Assembly (NCBI GenBank): GCA_030653975.1
Contig: JAURYH010000031.1
Span: 30,798 to 94,797 of the forward strand
DNA: 64,000 bases
Direction of reading: 5' to 3'
Source of the DNA: Hydrogenophaga sp.
Lineage (GTDB): Bacteria; Pseudomonadota; Gammaproteobacteria; Burkholderiales; Burkholderiaceae_C
Below, piece by piece: positions 16,571 to 24,975 of the stretch (position 1 is the stretch's first letter; every line of letters starts with the position of its first letter). The position numbers were made by a program, and so were the translations under genes. A model generated the notes under the pieces. That model saw only the letters and a program-made list of their open reading frames with translations, did not search any database and was not told the DNA's origin.

Positions 16571-18036
16571 CCGCCGTCTGCGTGATGGTGCTCGGCACCA
16601 CCAGCGGCGCGGGCAAGAGCTGGCTGACCACGGCGCTGTGCCGCCACTACGCGCGCCAGGGCCTCCAGGTCGCGCCGTTCAAGGCGCAGAACATGAGCAA
16701 CAACGCGCGGGTGGTGGCTGGCGTGGACGGTGCTTACGGCGAGATCGGCTCGGCACAGTATTTCCAGGCCCTTGCCGCCAGCGCGCAACCCGAGGTGCGC
16801 ATGAACCCGCTGCTGCTCAAGCCCGAGGCCGACACGCACAGCCAGGTGGTGCTGATGGGGCAGGTGAGTGAAGAACTCTCCACCATGCCCTGGCGCGGCC
16901 GCAGCGAAAAAGTCTGGCCGGCGATCACCGCCGCGCTGGACGCGCTGCGCGCCGAGAACGACGTGGTGGTGATCGAGGGCGCGGGCTCGCCGGCCGAGAT
17001 CAACCTGCACGCCAGCGACATCGTCAACATGCGCATCGCCCGCCACGCGCAGGCGCGCTGCCTGCTCGTGACCGACATCGACCGCGGCGGTGCCTTCGCC
17101 CACCTCTACGGCACCTGGGCGCTGCTGCCGGCCGACGAGCAGGCGCTGATCCGCGGCTTTGTGCTCAACAAGTTCCGCGGCGACGCGACGCTGCTCGCGC
17201 CCGGTCCGCAGATGCTGCAGGACCTGACCGGCGTGCCCACGGTGGCGACGCTGCCGATGTGGTGGCAGCACGGCCTGCCGGAAGAAGACGGTGTCTTTGA
17301 CGACCGCACCCTCGCTTCCGGCGCGGTGCAGACAACGATCGCCGTCATCGCCTGGCCGCGCATCAGCAACCTCGACGAGTTCCAGCCGCTGAAGAACGTG
17401 CCCGGCCTGCGCCTGGTCTGGGCGCGCATGCCGGCCGACTGCGTGGGCGCCGACTGGATCGTACTGCCGGGGTCCAAATCCACCGTGGCCGACCTCGCCT
17501 GGCTGCGCGCGCAGGGGCTGGACCGTGCGGTGGCCGAACACGCCGCGTTGGGCGGGGCGGTGCTCGGCATCTGCGGCGGGCTGCAGATGCTGGGCGAGGC
17601 GCTGATCGACACGCACGGCATCGACGGCAACGCGCCCGGTCTGGGCCTGCTGCCGCTGGTGACGGCGTTCGAACCGCAGAAAACCGTGCGCCACACGCAG
17701 ACGCTGTTCACCGAATGTGCCGGTCCCTGGAGCGCGCTCTCGGGCGTGAGCGTCTCGGGCTACGAAATCCACCACGGCCAGACCGCACAACACCCGGCCA
17801 TGGCCGCCAAGGGCGACGTGGCGCGCGCCGTGTTGCCCGATGGCCTGGGCTGGCAGAACACCGCCGGCAACGTGCTCGGCGTCTACCTGCACGGCCTGTT
17901 CGAAGACCCGGCCGTGCTGCACGCGCTGTTTGGCGCCAGCGCACCCACGCTGGAAAGCGTGTTCGACGGCCTGGCCGACTTTCTTCAAACCCATGTCGAG
18001 CCCGGTGTGCTCGACGCTCTCATCCAACCGGACTGA
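16567..18036 (+). CDS. cobQ: adenosylcobyric acid synthase
   Basis: 489 residues from GTG 16567. ATP- and glutamine-dependent amidation of four side chains of adenosylcobyrinate a,c-diamide. N-terminal ATPase domain: P-loop GTTSGAGKSW, then FKAQNMSNNARV, ASDIVNMRIARHA and VTDIDRGGAFA. C-terminal glutaminase domain: nucleophile Cys in LGICGGLQMLG, and His in GVYLHGLFED. Length is typical (about 485-500). Three bases separate it from cobT. Called cbiP in enteric bacteria. Confidence 0.96.
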   Translation: MTAVCVMVLGTTSGAGKSWLTTALCRHYARQGLQVAPFKAQNMSNNARVVAGVDGAYGEIGSAQYFQALAASAQPEVRMNPLLLKPEADTHSQVVLMGQVSEELSTMPWRGRSEKVWPAITAALDALRAENDVVVIEGAGSPAEINLHASDIVNMRIARHAQARCLLVTDIDRGGAFAHLYGTWALLPADEQALIRGFVLNKFRGDATLLAPGPQMLQDLTGVPTVATLPMWWQHGLPEEDGVFDDRTLASGAVQTTIAVIAWPRISNLDEFQPLKNVPGLRLVWARMPADCVGADWIVLPGSKSTVADLAWLRAQGLDRAVAEHAALGGAVLGICGGLQMLGEALIDTHGIDGNAPGLGLLPLVTAFEPQKTVRHTQTLFTECAGPWSALSGVSVSGYEIHHGQTAQHPAMAAKGDVARAVLPDGLGWQNTAGNVLGVYLHGLFEDPAVLHALFGASAPTLESVFDGLADFLQTHVEPGVLDALIQPD

Positions 18037-18039
18037 ACC

Positions 18040-19107
18040 ATGACCACCACTGTTCCCACCATCCAGGACATCACCCAGCCCGTACTGGCTGCGCGCCTGC
18101 AGCACAAACTGGACAACAAGACCAAGCCGCTGGGCTCGCTCGGCCGCATCGAGTCGCTGGCCCAGCGCATAGCCCTGATCCTGGGCAGCGAAACGCCTGA
18201 GTTGAAAGCGCCACAACTCGTGGTGTTCGCCGGCGACCATGGCCTGGCCGCGCGCGGCGTCTCGGCCTACCCGAGCGACGTGACCTGGCAGATGGTGGAA
18301 AACTTCCTGGCCGGCGGTGCCGCGGTGAGCGTGCTCGCGCGGCAACACGGCATCGGCCTCACGGTGGTGGACTGCGGCGTGCGGCACGACTTCGCGCCGC
18401 GGCCCGGACTGGTCATCAACAAGATCGCCCCGGGTACGGCCGATGCCCTCGAAGGCCCGGCCATGAGCGCCACACAGTGCGAAGCGGCGCTCGCCAACGG
18501 GGTCGCTCTGGTGCGCGGGCTGCCGGGCAACGCGCTGCTGCTGGGTGAAATGGGCATTGGCAACACCTCGGCGGCTTCGCTGCTGCTCGCGCGCCTGGCC
18601 GGGCTGTCCGTGGCCGACTGCACCGGTGCCGGCACCGGGCTCGACGCCGACGCGGTGCAACGCAAGATCGGCATCCTGCGCCAGGTGCTGGCGCGCCACC
18701 CCGATGCCAGGGACCCGCTGGCCGCGCTGGCCGCGTTCGGCGGCTTCGAGATCGCCACCATGGTGGGCGCGGTGCTGCAGGCCGCGGCCGAACGCCGCGT
18801 GATCGTGGTGGACGGTTTCATCGCCAGCGCCGCCGTGCTGGTGGCCAGCGCGCTGCAACCCGCCGTGCTGCAGCGCTGCGTGTTCGCGCACCGCTCGGGC
18901 GAACGCGGCCACGCGCTCATGCTCGCCCACCTGCGCGCCGAGCCGCTGCTCGACCTGGGCCTGCGCCTGGGCGAGGGCTCGGGCGCGGCCATGGCCTGGC
19001 CGCTGTTGATGAGTGCCTGTGCCATCCTGCGCGAGATGGCGAGCTTCGAATCGGCCGGGGTGTCGCGGCAGGACGAGGTGGCAGCGACAACACCCACCCA
19101 GGCTTGA
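18040..19107 (+). CDS. cobT: nicotinate-nucleotide--dimethylbenzimidazole phosphoribosyltransferase
   Basis: 355 residues. It activates the lower ligand base by transferring ribose phosphate from NaMN, giving alpha-ribazole phosphate. Conserved segments: DNKTKPLGSLGRIE near the N-terminus, VFAGDHGLAARGVSAYP, LLGEMGIGNTSAASLL and the catalytic Glu in LGEGSGAAMAWPLL near the end. Length matches the family (about 350). It follows cobQ closely; the repeat and cobS come next. Confidence 0.96.
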   Translation: MTTTVPTIQDITQPVLAARLQHKLDNKTKPLGSLGRIESLAQRIALILGSETPELKAPQLVVFAGDHGLAARGVSAYPSDVTWQMVENFLAGGAAVSVLARQHGIGLTVVDCGVRHDFAPRPGLVINKIAPGTADALEGPAMSATQCEAALANGVALVRGLPGNALLLGEMGIGNTSAASLLLARLAGLSVADCTGAGTGLDADAVQRKIGILRQVLARHPDARDPLAALAAFGGFEIATMVGAVLQAAAERRVIVVDGFIASAAVLVASALQPAVLQRCVFAHRSGERGHALMLAHLRAEPLLDLGLRLGEGSGAAMAWPLLMSACAILREMASFESAGVSRQDEVAATTPTQA

Positions 19108-19135
19108 GACGAAGGACATGGAGCGAGGTGACTTC

Positions 19136-19218
19136 GACCCAGGCAGCCGTGGAACCGGCTCCGCCGGGCCACCAGCTGCGTCCTACCGGGGGGGCGACGC
19201 GCAGCGGCGCAGGGGGGT
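19136..19218 (-). repeat. GC-rich intergenic repeat, type I copy 3, at the 5' end of cobS
   Basis: Reverse orientation and very close to the copy at 294-390: the plus strand reads GGCAGCCGTGGAACCGGCT, then CCGCCGGGCCACCAGCTGCG, then a G-run, and ends GCAGCGGCGCAGGGGGGTG. The final GTG is the proposed cobS start, so the right edge of the element may supply both the purine-rich ribosome-binding stretch and the start codon. Confidence 0.75.
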
Positions 19219-20032
19219 GTTCCTGTTCTTCCGTCACTTCTTCATCGCCCTCCAGTTCTTCACCCGCATCCCGGTGACCGGGCGGCTGGCCGACTGGGTG
19301 GGTTTTTCGCCCGCCATGCTGCGCGCGAGCGCCGCGCATTTTCCGGGGGTGGGCTGGGTGGTCGGCGGGCTCTCGGCGGCGGTGTTTGCTGGCCTGCTCG
19401 CGCTGCTGCCCGCGTCGCCCGCAGCCCCCTGGGTGGCGGCCGTGCTGAGCAGCGCGTTCAGTGTCTGGCTGACCGGCGCGTTCCATGAAGACGGGCTGGC
19501 CGACACGGCCGATGGCCTGGGCGGCGCGGTGAACCGCGAACGCGCGCTGGCCATCATGAAGGACTCGCGCATCGGCAGCTACGGCGCGGTGGCGCTGGTG
19601 CTGGCCTTGTTGTGCAAGGTGGCGCTTATCGCGCTGCTGGCGCAGGCCGGCGGCCTGCTGCTGGCGAGCGCGGCGCTGTTGGGTGCCCACGTCAGTTCGC
19701 GCCTCATGCCGCTGTTCATCATCCGCACGCTGCCGCATGTGGGTGATACGCCCACCTCCAAGTCCAAACCACTGGCCGAGAGCATCGGCAATGCCGGTCT
19801 GGCTGCAGGCCTGCTCTGGTGGGCGCTGGCCATGGCGCTGGTGGGCTGGGCGCTGCCGGGCGCGCCCTGGCCGCTGGCGGTGCTGGGTGCGCTGCTCGGC
19901 CTGGCCTGGATGTGGCGCCTGCTGCGCCGCCGCCTGCAGGGTTTCACCGGCGACGGTCTGGGCGCCACGCAGCAGGTGTGCGAAGTGGCGTTTTACCTGG
20001 GCATGGCACTGGGACTGGGCTGGCGCGCATGA
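19217..20032 (+). CDS. cobS: adenosylcobinamide-GDP ribazoletransferase (cobalamin synthase)
   Basis: 271 residues from GTG 19217, which places the conserved RHFFIALQFFTRIPV at the N-terminus as in other CobS proteins. An ATG at 19118 is in frame with a better GAAGGA site but would translate the repeat. This polytopic membrane enzyme joins AdoCbi-GDP and alpha-ribazole(-P) to make cobalamin (phosphate). The Mg-binding motif FHEDGLADTADGLGG is intact, and KDSRIGSYGAVALVL follows. Overlaps the phosphatase gene by 4 bases. Confidence 0.93.
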   Translation: MFLFFRHFFIALQFFTRIPVTGRLADWVGFSPAMLRASAAHFPGVGWVVGGLSAAVFAGLLALLPASPAAPWVAAVLSSAFSVWLTGAFHEDGLADTADGLGGAVNRERALAIMKDSRIGSYGAVALVLALLCKVALIALLAQAGGLLLASAALLGAHVSSRLMPLFIIRTLPHVGDTPTSKSKPLAESIGNAGLAAGLLWWALAMALVGWALPGAPWPLAVLGALLGLAWMWRLLRRRLQGFTGDGLGATQQVCEVAFYLGMALGLGWRA

Positions 20033-20583
20033 AGCTCTGGCTGCTGCGCCACGCCCGGGTGGAGCTCGAATCCGGGTTCTGTTACGGCGCGACCGACGTG
20101 CCGGCCAACGCCGCGCGCACGCTGCAGGCCGCCCAGGCCGCGGCGGCCCTGCTGCCACCCGGCTTGCCGGTGTGGGTGTCGGGCCTGGGCCGCGCGCAGC
20201 AGCTGGCGCTGGAACTGGCCAGCCGGCGACCCGACCTGGGCGACCCGACGGTCGACACCCGCCTGAACGAAATGGACTTCGGGCATTGGGAGCTGCAGCG
20301 CTGGGACGACATCCCGCGCGCCGCGTTCGACGGCTGGATGGCCGACTTTGCGCACCACCGCTTTGGCGGCGCCGAAAGCACGCAGCAGCTCATCCATCGT
20401 GTGGCCGACGCGTTGGACGAACTGCGTGACAGCGCGGTCAGCGAAGCGGTCTGGGTGACCCACGCCGGCGTGATCCGCGCGGCGCAGTTCGTCGCCACCC
20501 ATGGGCGTGGCCCCATCGGTGGCGTGGCGCAGTGGCCGAAAGACGCGCCCGGGACCGGCGGCCACCTCTGCCTGGACTGGTAG
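20029..20583 (+). CDS. cobC: alpha-ribazole phosphatase (histidine phosphatase family)
   Basis: 184 residues. It removes phosphate from alpha-ribazole-5-phosphate or from cobalamin phosphate. The catalytic motif is WLLRHARVE (His10 region; RHA instead of the usual RHG), with GATDVPAN, the acid residue in RLNEMDFGHWE and the second His in WVTHAGVIRAAQF. Length is close to CobC of Salmonella (202). Last gene of the tightly packed cobalamin string. The symbol clashes with the aminotransferase cobC of the other naming system. Confidence 0.88.
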   Translation: MKLWLLRHARVELESGFCYGATDVPANAARTLQAAQAAAALLPPGLPVWVSGLGRAQQLALELASRRPDLGDPTVDTRLNEMDFGHWELQRWDDIPRAAFDGWMADFAHHRFGGAESTQQLIHRVADALDELRDSAVSEAVWVTHAGVIRAAQFVATHGRGPIGGVAQWPKDAPGTGGHLCLDW

Positions 20584-20618
20584 TCCGGCGCTCAGCCGTT
20601 CAGTGCACACTGTGGCCC

Positions 20619-21914
20619 ATGAACCTCCCGCCGCTGAAACCCTCCGCCAGCCTGGCCCGCATGAAGGCGCTGGCGCTCGGCTTGCTGTTGCTGGCCGCGG
20701 TGATCTATGTCGTGGCCACGCTGCTGACCCCGCGCCACCCCGCCTGGGCCTATGTGGCCGCCGCAGCGGGCGCGGCGGTGGTCGGCGCGCTGGCCGACTG
20801 GTTTGCCGTGGTCGCGCTGTTCCGCCACCCGCTGGGCCTGCCGATCCCGCACACCGCCATCATCGTGGCCAACAAGGACCGGTTGGGCGCGCAGCTCGCG
20901 CGTTTTCTGGGCACGCACTTCCTCACCGCCGAACACGTGCGTCCCATGCTCGCGCGCTGGGACGTGGGGCAGGAACTGGGCCGCTGGCTGGCGCAGCCCG
21001 AGTCGGCCGCCCGCGTGGGCCGGTGGTTGCAGCAGGCCACGCCGGCCTTGCTGAACGCGCTGGACCAGACCCTCGTGCGCCAGTGGGTGGCGCAACTCGC
21101 GCAGCGCCTGCTGCGCCAGGTGGATGTGGCCACGCTCGGTGGCCAGGCGCTCGCCGCGCTCACGCAACACGGCCACCACCAGCAGTGGCTCAACGGCCTG
21201 TTGCAGCAGATGGCGCACTGGGCCGAACAGGAGGCGGTGCAGGAGCAGCTCACCGAGCGCATCGCGGGCGAGCTCAAACAACTCAAATACGTGGGCCTCG
21301 ACCAGATGGCCGCGCGGCTGGCCACGCGCAAGCTGGTGGCCGCGCTCACGCACACCCTGGCCGACGTGGCGGCCGACCCGCAACACGAGCTGCGCCACCG
21401 CTTCGACGGCTGGATGGCGCAGTCCATCCAGCGCCTGCAGACCGATGCCGACTGGCAGGCCCGCGTGGCCACCTGGCGCGACGCCTGGCTGGACCAGCCG
21501 CACTGGAATCAACCCATCGAAGCCTGGTGGCACGAGGTGATGCAGCGCCTGGGCAACGAAGCGCAGCAACCCGACACCGCGCTCGCCGAGCGCTACGCCA
21601 GCGTGGTGCAGACCGCCGGCCGCCAGCTGCTGGCCGACGCGACCTTGCGCGACTGGCTCAACGCGCAGGCGCAACAGGTGCTGCTGCGCGCGCTCGATGG
21701 CAGCCGCGACAACATCGTCGGCTTCGTGGCGCAGCGGGTGCAAGCCTGGGACGCGCACGACATGAGCCGTGTGCTGGAAGACCACATCGGCCGTGACCTG
21801 CAGTTCATCCGCATCAACGGCACGCTCGTGGGGGCGCTGGTGGGGCTGCTGCTGCACACCGCCACCGTGGTGGTGATGGAGCTGCCCGTGGTGCTGTCCT
21901 GGATGCAGTCTTAG
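20619..21914 (+). CDS. DUF445 family membrane protein
   Basis: 431 residues from ATG 20619. The N-terminus has two membrane helices (LALGLLLLAAVIYVVATLL and the region around AYVAAAAGAAVVGALADWFAVVALFRHPLG, the DUF445 signature). A long alpha-helical, mostly soluble middle follows, and a hydrophobic C-terminus (INGTLVGALVGLLLHTATVVV) closes the protein. E. coli YjiN is the best known relative; its function is not established. It is 35 bases after the cobalamin string and convergent with nth, overlapping its stop by 4 bases. Confidence 0.9.
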   Translation: MNLPPLKPSASLARMKALALGLLLLAAVIYVVATLLTPRHPAWAYVAAAAGAAVVGALADWFAVVALFRHPLGLPIPHTAIIVANKDRLGAQLARFLGTHFLTAEHVRPMLARWDVGQELGRWLAQPESAARVGRWLQQATPALLNALDQTLVRQWVAQLAQRLLRQVDVATLGGQALAALTQHGHHQQWLNGLLQQMAHWAEQEAVQEQLTERIAGELKQLKYVGLDQMAARLATRKLVAALTHTLADVAADPQHELRHRFDGWMAQSIQRLQTDADWQARVATWRDAWLDQPHWNQPIEAWWHEVMQRLGNEAQQPDTALAERYASVVQTAGRQLLADATLRDWLNAQAQQVLLRALDGSRDNIVGFVAQRVQAWDAHDMSRVLEDHIGRDLQFIRINGTLVGALVGLLLHTATVVVMELPVVLSWMQS

Positions 21915-22546
21915 CCTGTCGTCTTTGGCTTGAAATCGCAGTAAGCCGATACCGCGCATGTGTGGCACAGCGGCTTGCGCGCCTGGCACACATAACGCCC
22001 CAGCAGGATCAGCCAGTGGTGCGAGTCCACCGCGTAGGCCGGCGGCACGCGCTTCATCAACTGCTGCTCCACCGCCAGCGGCGTCTTGCCCGGCGCCAGG
22101 CCGGTGCGGTTGCTGACGCGGAAGATGTGGGTGTCCACCGCCATCGTGGGCTGGCCGAAGGCGACATTGAGCACCACGTTGGCCGTCTTGCGGCCCACGC
22201 CGGGCAGGGCTTCGAGTGCCTCGCGGGTGCGCGGCACCTCGCCGTCGTGGCGCTCCACCAGGATGCGGCAGGTTGCCATCAGGTGCTTCGCCTTGCTGCG
22301 GTACAGGCCGATGGTCTTGATGTAACCCTCCAGGCCCTCCTGCCCGAGGTCCAGTATCTTCTGCGGCGTGTTCGCCACCGGGAACAGCTTGCGCGTCGCC
22401 TTGTTCACGCCCACGTCGGTGGCCTGGGCCGAGAGCAGCACGGCGGTCAGCAGCTCGAAAACGCTGGTGTATTCCAACTCGGTGACGGGGTGCGGGTTGG
22501 CGGCCTGCAGGGTGGCGAAGAAGGCTTCGATGGCGGCGGGTGTCAT
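21911..22546 (-). CDS. nth: endonuclease III
   Basis: 211 residues. DNA glycosylase/AP lyase for oxidised pyrimidines. The helix-hairpin-helix LEALPGVGRKTANVVLNVAFG supplies the catalytic Lys, and the following AVDTHIFRVSNR supplies the catalytic Asp. The C-terminal [4Fe-4S] ligands have the exact C-x6-C-x2-C-x5-C spacing (CQARKPLCHTCAVSAYC). Length equals E. coli Nth (211). It lies 16 bases downstream of the DUF2059 gene and may be co-transcribed with it. Confidence 0.97.
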   Translation of the reverse strand: MTPAAIEAFFATLQAANPHPVTELEYTSVFELLTAVLLSAQATDVGVNKATRKLFPVANTPQKILDLGQEGLEGYIKTIGLYRSKAKHLMATCRILVERHDGEVPRTREALEALPGVGRKTANVVLNVAFGQPTMAVDTHIFRVSNRTGLAPGKTPLAVEQQLMKRVPPAYAVDSHHWLILLGRYVCQARKPLCHTCAVSAYCDFKPKTTG

Positions 22547-22562
22547 GGCGGCGGATGCGGGT

Positions 22563-23060
22563 TTACAGGGAGACGCCTTTGGACGCGAGCCGTTCCCTGA
22601 CCCGCTGTTCCACCTTGGGCCCGAGCAGGCGGCCGAACTGAACGCCGATCTCGAACGATTCCCGGTTGAGCGCGGGCGTGACGAGGGTGAGCTTTCGGCC
22701 GGTGTCCGATGCGTAGAACACCAGCAGTTGCCGGATGTCGTCGGCGCTGAAATGCTTGTGGTACAGGTGCACCATCAGCGCCTTGAACACGCCGATGTTT
22801 TCGTCGAACACCGCTTCGTGGGCCTCGGCGACGATGCGCAGGTGTTCTTCGGTCAACTTGGGCTGCTTCTGGCGCAGCTGTTGCACCAGTTGCTGCAACA
22901 CGGTGTTCATGTTGGCGCGCGCGTTGCTCAGGGTCTGGGTGAGCTCCAGCAACTGTTCAATGTCGGCCCGCTTGGTCTCGTCGAGGTCTTGCGCCCAGGC
23001 GCTCTGACCGAGCGTCAGGCACAGCGCCAGGGCAACGATCAGGGAACGGATGAAGGGCAT
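22563..23060 (-). CDS. DUF2059 domain exported protein
   Basis: 165 residues with a signal peptide (LIVALALCLTLGQSAWAQ, cleavage near residue 24). The mature part is helical: an N-terminal segment LDETKRADIEQLLELTQTLSN, then the conserved DUF2059 core EENIGVFKALMVHLYHKHF-like sequence and LLVFYASDTGRKL. The family has no assigned activity. The gene is probably periplasmic and transcribed with nth downstream. Divergent from the aminotransferase gene, with 71 bases between starts. Confidence 0.85.
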   Translation of the reverse strand: MPFIRSLIVALALCLTLGQSAWAQDLDETKRADIEQLLELTQTLSNARANMNTVLQQLVQQLRQKQPKLTEEHLRIVAEAHEAVFDENIGVFKALMVHLYHKHFSADDIRQLLVFYASDTGRKLTLVTPALNRESFEIGVQFGRLLGPKVEQRVRERLASKGVSL

Positions 23061-23131
23061 GGGCGGACCGGGCGAAGTGGCGAGCGTCTGCTATCTTATG
23101 TGCTTCCCATTCCAGACACCGAGACACAGCC

Positions 23132-24328
23132 ATGCCTCTGCCATTTGCCGACCGCCTGAACAACGTTGAAACCTCCGCCATCCGCGAACTCTTCAAGCTG
23201 CTGGGCAAGCCCGGCATCATCAGCTTCGCCGGCGGCTTCCCCGACAGCGCCATGTTCGACGTGGACGGCATCCGCGAAGCCGTCAACACCGCGCTGACCG
23301 AAGAACCTGGCAGCGCCCTGCAATACGGCGCCACCGAGGGTTACAACCCGCTGCGCGAACAGCTCGCCGCGTTCATGACCAGCAAGGGCAACCAGGGTGT
23401 GACGGCCAACGACCTCATCGTCACCACCGGCAGCCAGCAGGCGCTGGACCTGCTGGGCAAGACGCTGATTTCGCCCGGCGACAAGGTCATCGTCGAAGGC
23501 CCCACCTTCCTCGCCACCATCCAGTGTTTCCGCCTCTACGGCGCGCAACTGATCAGCGCGCCGGTGGACGGCCACGGCGTGAAGACCGACGAGCTGGAAA
23601 AGCTGATCGAAGAGCACAAGCCCAAGTTCGTCTACCTCATCCCCACCTTCGGCAACCCCAGCGGCGCCATGCTCAGCCTGGAGCGCCGCAGACAAGTGCT
23701 CGAAATGGCGGTGAAGCACAACACCCTGATCGTGGAAGACGACCCCTACGGCGACCTCTACTTCGGCGAAGCGCCGCCGCCCAGCCTGCTCGCGCTCAGC
23801 GCCAGCGTGCCCGGCAGCCGCGAGCTGCTGGTGCACTGCGGTTCCCTGAGCAAGGTGCTGAGCCCCGGCCTGCGCGTGGGCTGGATGGTCGGACCGGCCG
23901 AGCTGCTGGCCAAGGCGACCATGTGCAAACAGTTCAGCGACGCCCACACCAGCACCTTCGCCCAGGCCACCGCCGCGCAGTACCTGAAAGCCGGCCGCAT
24001 GCCCGCCACGCTGGCCAAGGTGCGCGCCGTCTACGCCGAACGCGCCACCGCCATGGGCAACGCCCTGCGCCGCGAGCTGGGCGACGCCATCGAGTTCGTG
24101 CAACCCCAGGGCGGCCTGTTCGTCTGGGCCCGCCTTACCGGAGCGGGCGGCAAGGTGGCCGACGGCGGCGAACTGGCCCAACGCGCGATCGAAAAAGGCG
24201 TGGCCTTCGTGCCCGGCGCGCCGTTCTACGCCACCAACCCCGACCACGCCACCCTGCGCCTCTCGTTTGCGACGGTGGGGGTGGAGAAGATTGAAGAGGG
24301 GGTGGGGCGACTGGGGGCGGCGGTTTGA
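23132..24328 (+). CDS. PLP-dependent aminotransferase, class I/II (LysN/MocR-like catalytic domain)
   Basis: 398 residues. It begins in the style of 2-aminoadipate/aromatic aminotransferases: SAIRELFKLLGKPGIISFAGGFPDSAMFD. Cofactor residues are visible: YGATEGYNPLREQLA, Asn of FGNPSGAM, Asp-Tyr of VEDDPYGDLYF, Schiff-base Lys in CGSLSKVLSPGLRVGW and the C-terminal Arg in TLRLSFATV. There is no DNA-binding domain, so it is an enzyme, not a MocR regulator. The amino-acid substrate is not determined by sequence or neighbours. Confidence 0.9.
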   Translation: MPLPFADRLNNVETSAIRELFKLLGKPGIISFAGGFPDSAMFDVDGIREAVNTALTEEPGSALQYGATEGYNPLREQLAAFMTSKGNQGVTANDLIVTTGSQQALDLLGKTLISPGDKVIVEGPTFLATIQCFRLYGAQLISAPVDGHGVKTDELEKLIEEHKPKFVYLIPTFGNPSGAMLSLERRRQVLEMAVKHNTLIVEDDPYGDLYFGEAPPPSLLALSASVPGSRELLVHCGSLSKVLSPGLRVGWMVGPAELLAKATMCKQFSDAHTSTFAQATAAQYLKAGRMPATLAKVRAVYAERATAMGNALRRELGDAIEFVQPQGGLFVWARLTGAGGKVADGGELAQRAIEKGVAFVPGAPFYATNPDHATLRLSFATVGVEKIEEGVGRLGAAV

Positions 24329-24369
24329 GGTGAGCGCTCATTGCCGGTCAATTTGATTCTGGGGGACTC

Positions 24370-24846
24370 TTGACGACTTCTTTAAACATTGCTCAGTCTC
24401 CTGCTCTTGTGAACGTTCAGCCGGATAAGGTGGACGGATATTTGATCGTTGCAAGAGACCTGTTTCCAGCGGTGGTGCATTTGTCAGGTGTCAAAGGCAT
24501 CTCGGCTCGGAGCTGCGCGATGCTGGCAGCACATGTGACTGAGTGTTGGCTCAAGGCGCTCATCTTTTCCAAGGATAGCGAGAAGAAGTTTGCTGTTGGC
24601 GAGCAACATGACCTCATTCGTTTGTGGTCGCTGGCTGAAGAAACAGCCTTGATTGCTTTGCCCAAAGAACCGCCTGATTGGTTAATAAATTTGGCTGTTG
24701 GGCACGGACCGAACTTCTACTTCAGATATCAGCAAGGTGTCGCGAAGACTGTTGTCAATGGAGGTCAAACTCCTGAACCGCAGTCCATGGTGGCAGCCTT
24801 GGACGTGCTTGGAAAGCAGGTTACACAGGTGATAGGCCGGGGTTGA
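24370..24846 (+). CDS. hypothetical protein, possibly HEPN-like
   Basis: 158 residues from TTG 24370, preceded by a GGGGGA stretch. I do not recognise a named family. The middle (SARSCAMLAAHVTECWLKALIFS, then EQHDLIRLWSLAEE) resembles HEPN helices, with a conserved-looking His-Asp-Leu and a charged helix, but the catalytic R-x4-H motif of toxic HEPN RNases is not seen. Codon use is clearly poorer in GC than the neighbours (many TTG, TTT, GAT and AAG codons), suggesting recent acquisition. No partner antitoxin or nucleotidyltransferase gene is adjacent. Confidence 0.6.
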   Translation: MTTSLNIAQSPALVNVQPDKVDGYLIVARDLFPAVVHLSGVKGISARSCAMLAAHVTECWLKALIFSKDSEKKFAVGEQHDLIRLWSLAEETALIALPKEPPDWLINLAVGHGPNFYFRYQQGVAKTVVNGGQTPEPQSMVAALDVLGKQVTQVIGRG

Positions 24847-24975
24847 CACCAGTCATTCATGGGCAAATGAGCGGGTCTGAAATCCAGAAAATGCCTGAAG
24901 AACACTGGGCGCGGTGAACAGACCGACGAATGAGCCACCTACGACAAGACGGGCGCGGTACACACCGTAACGACA

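Noticed and set aside
16378..19119. Very long (over 900 codon) minus-strand open frame opposite cobQ-cobT
   Set aside because: Composition is low-complexity His/Gln/Arg/Gly. Both plus-strand genes have complete catalytic motifs, so the long frame is a GC artefact.
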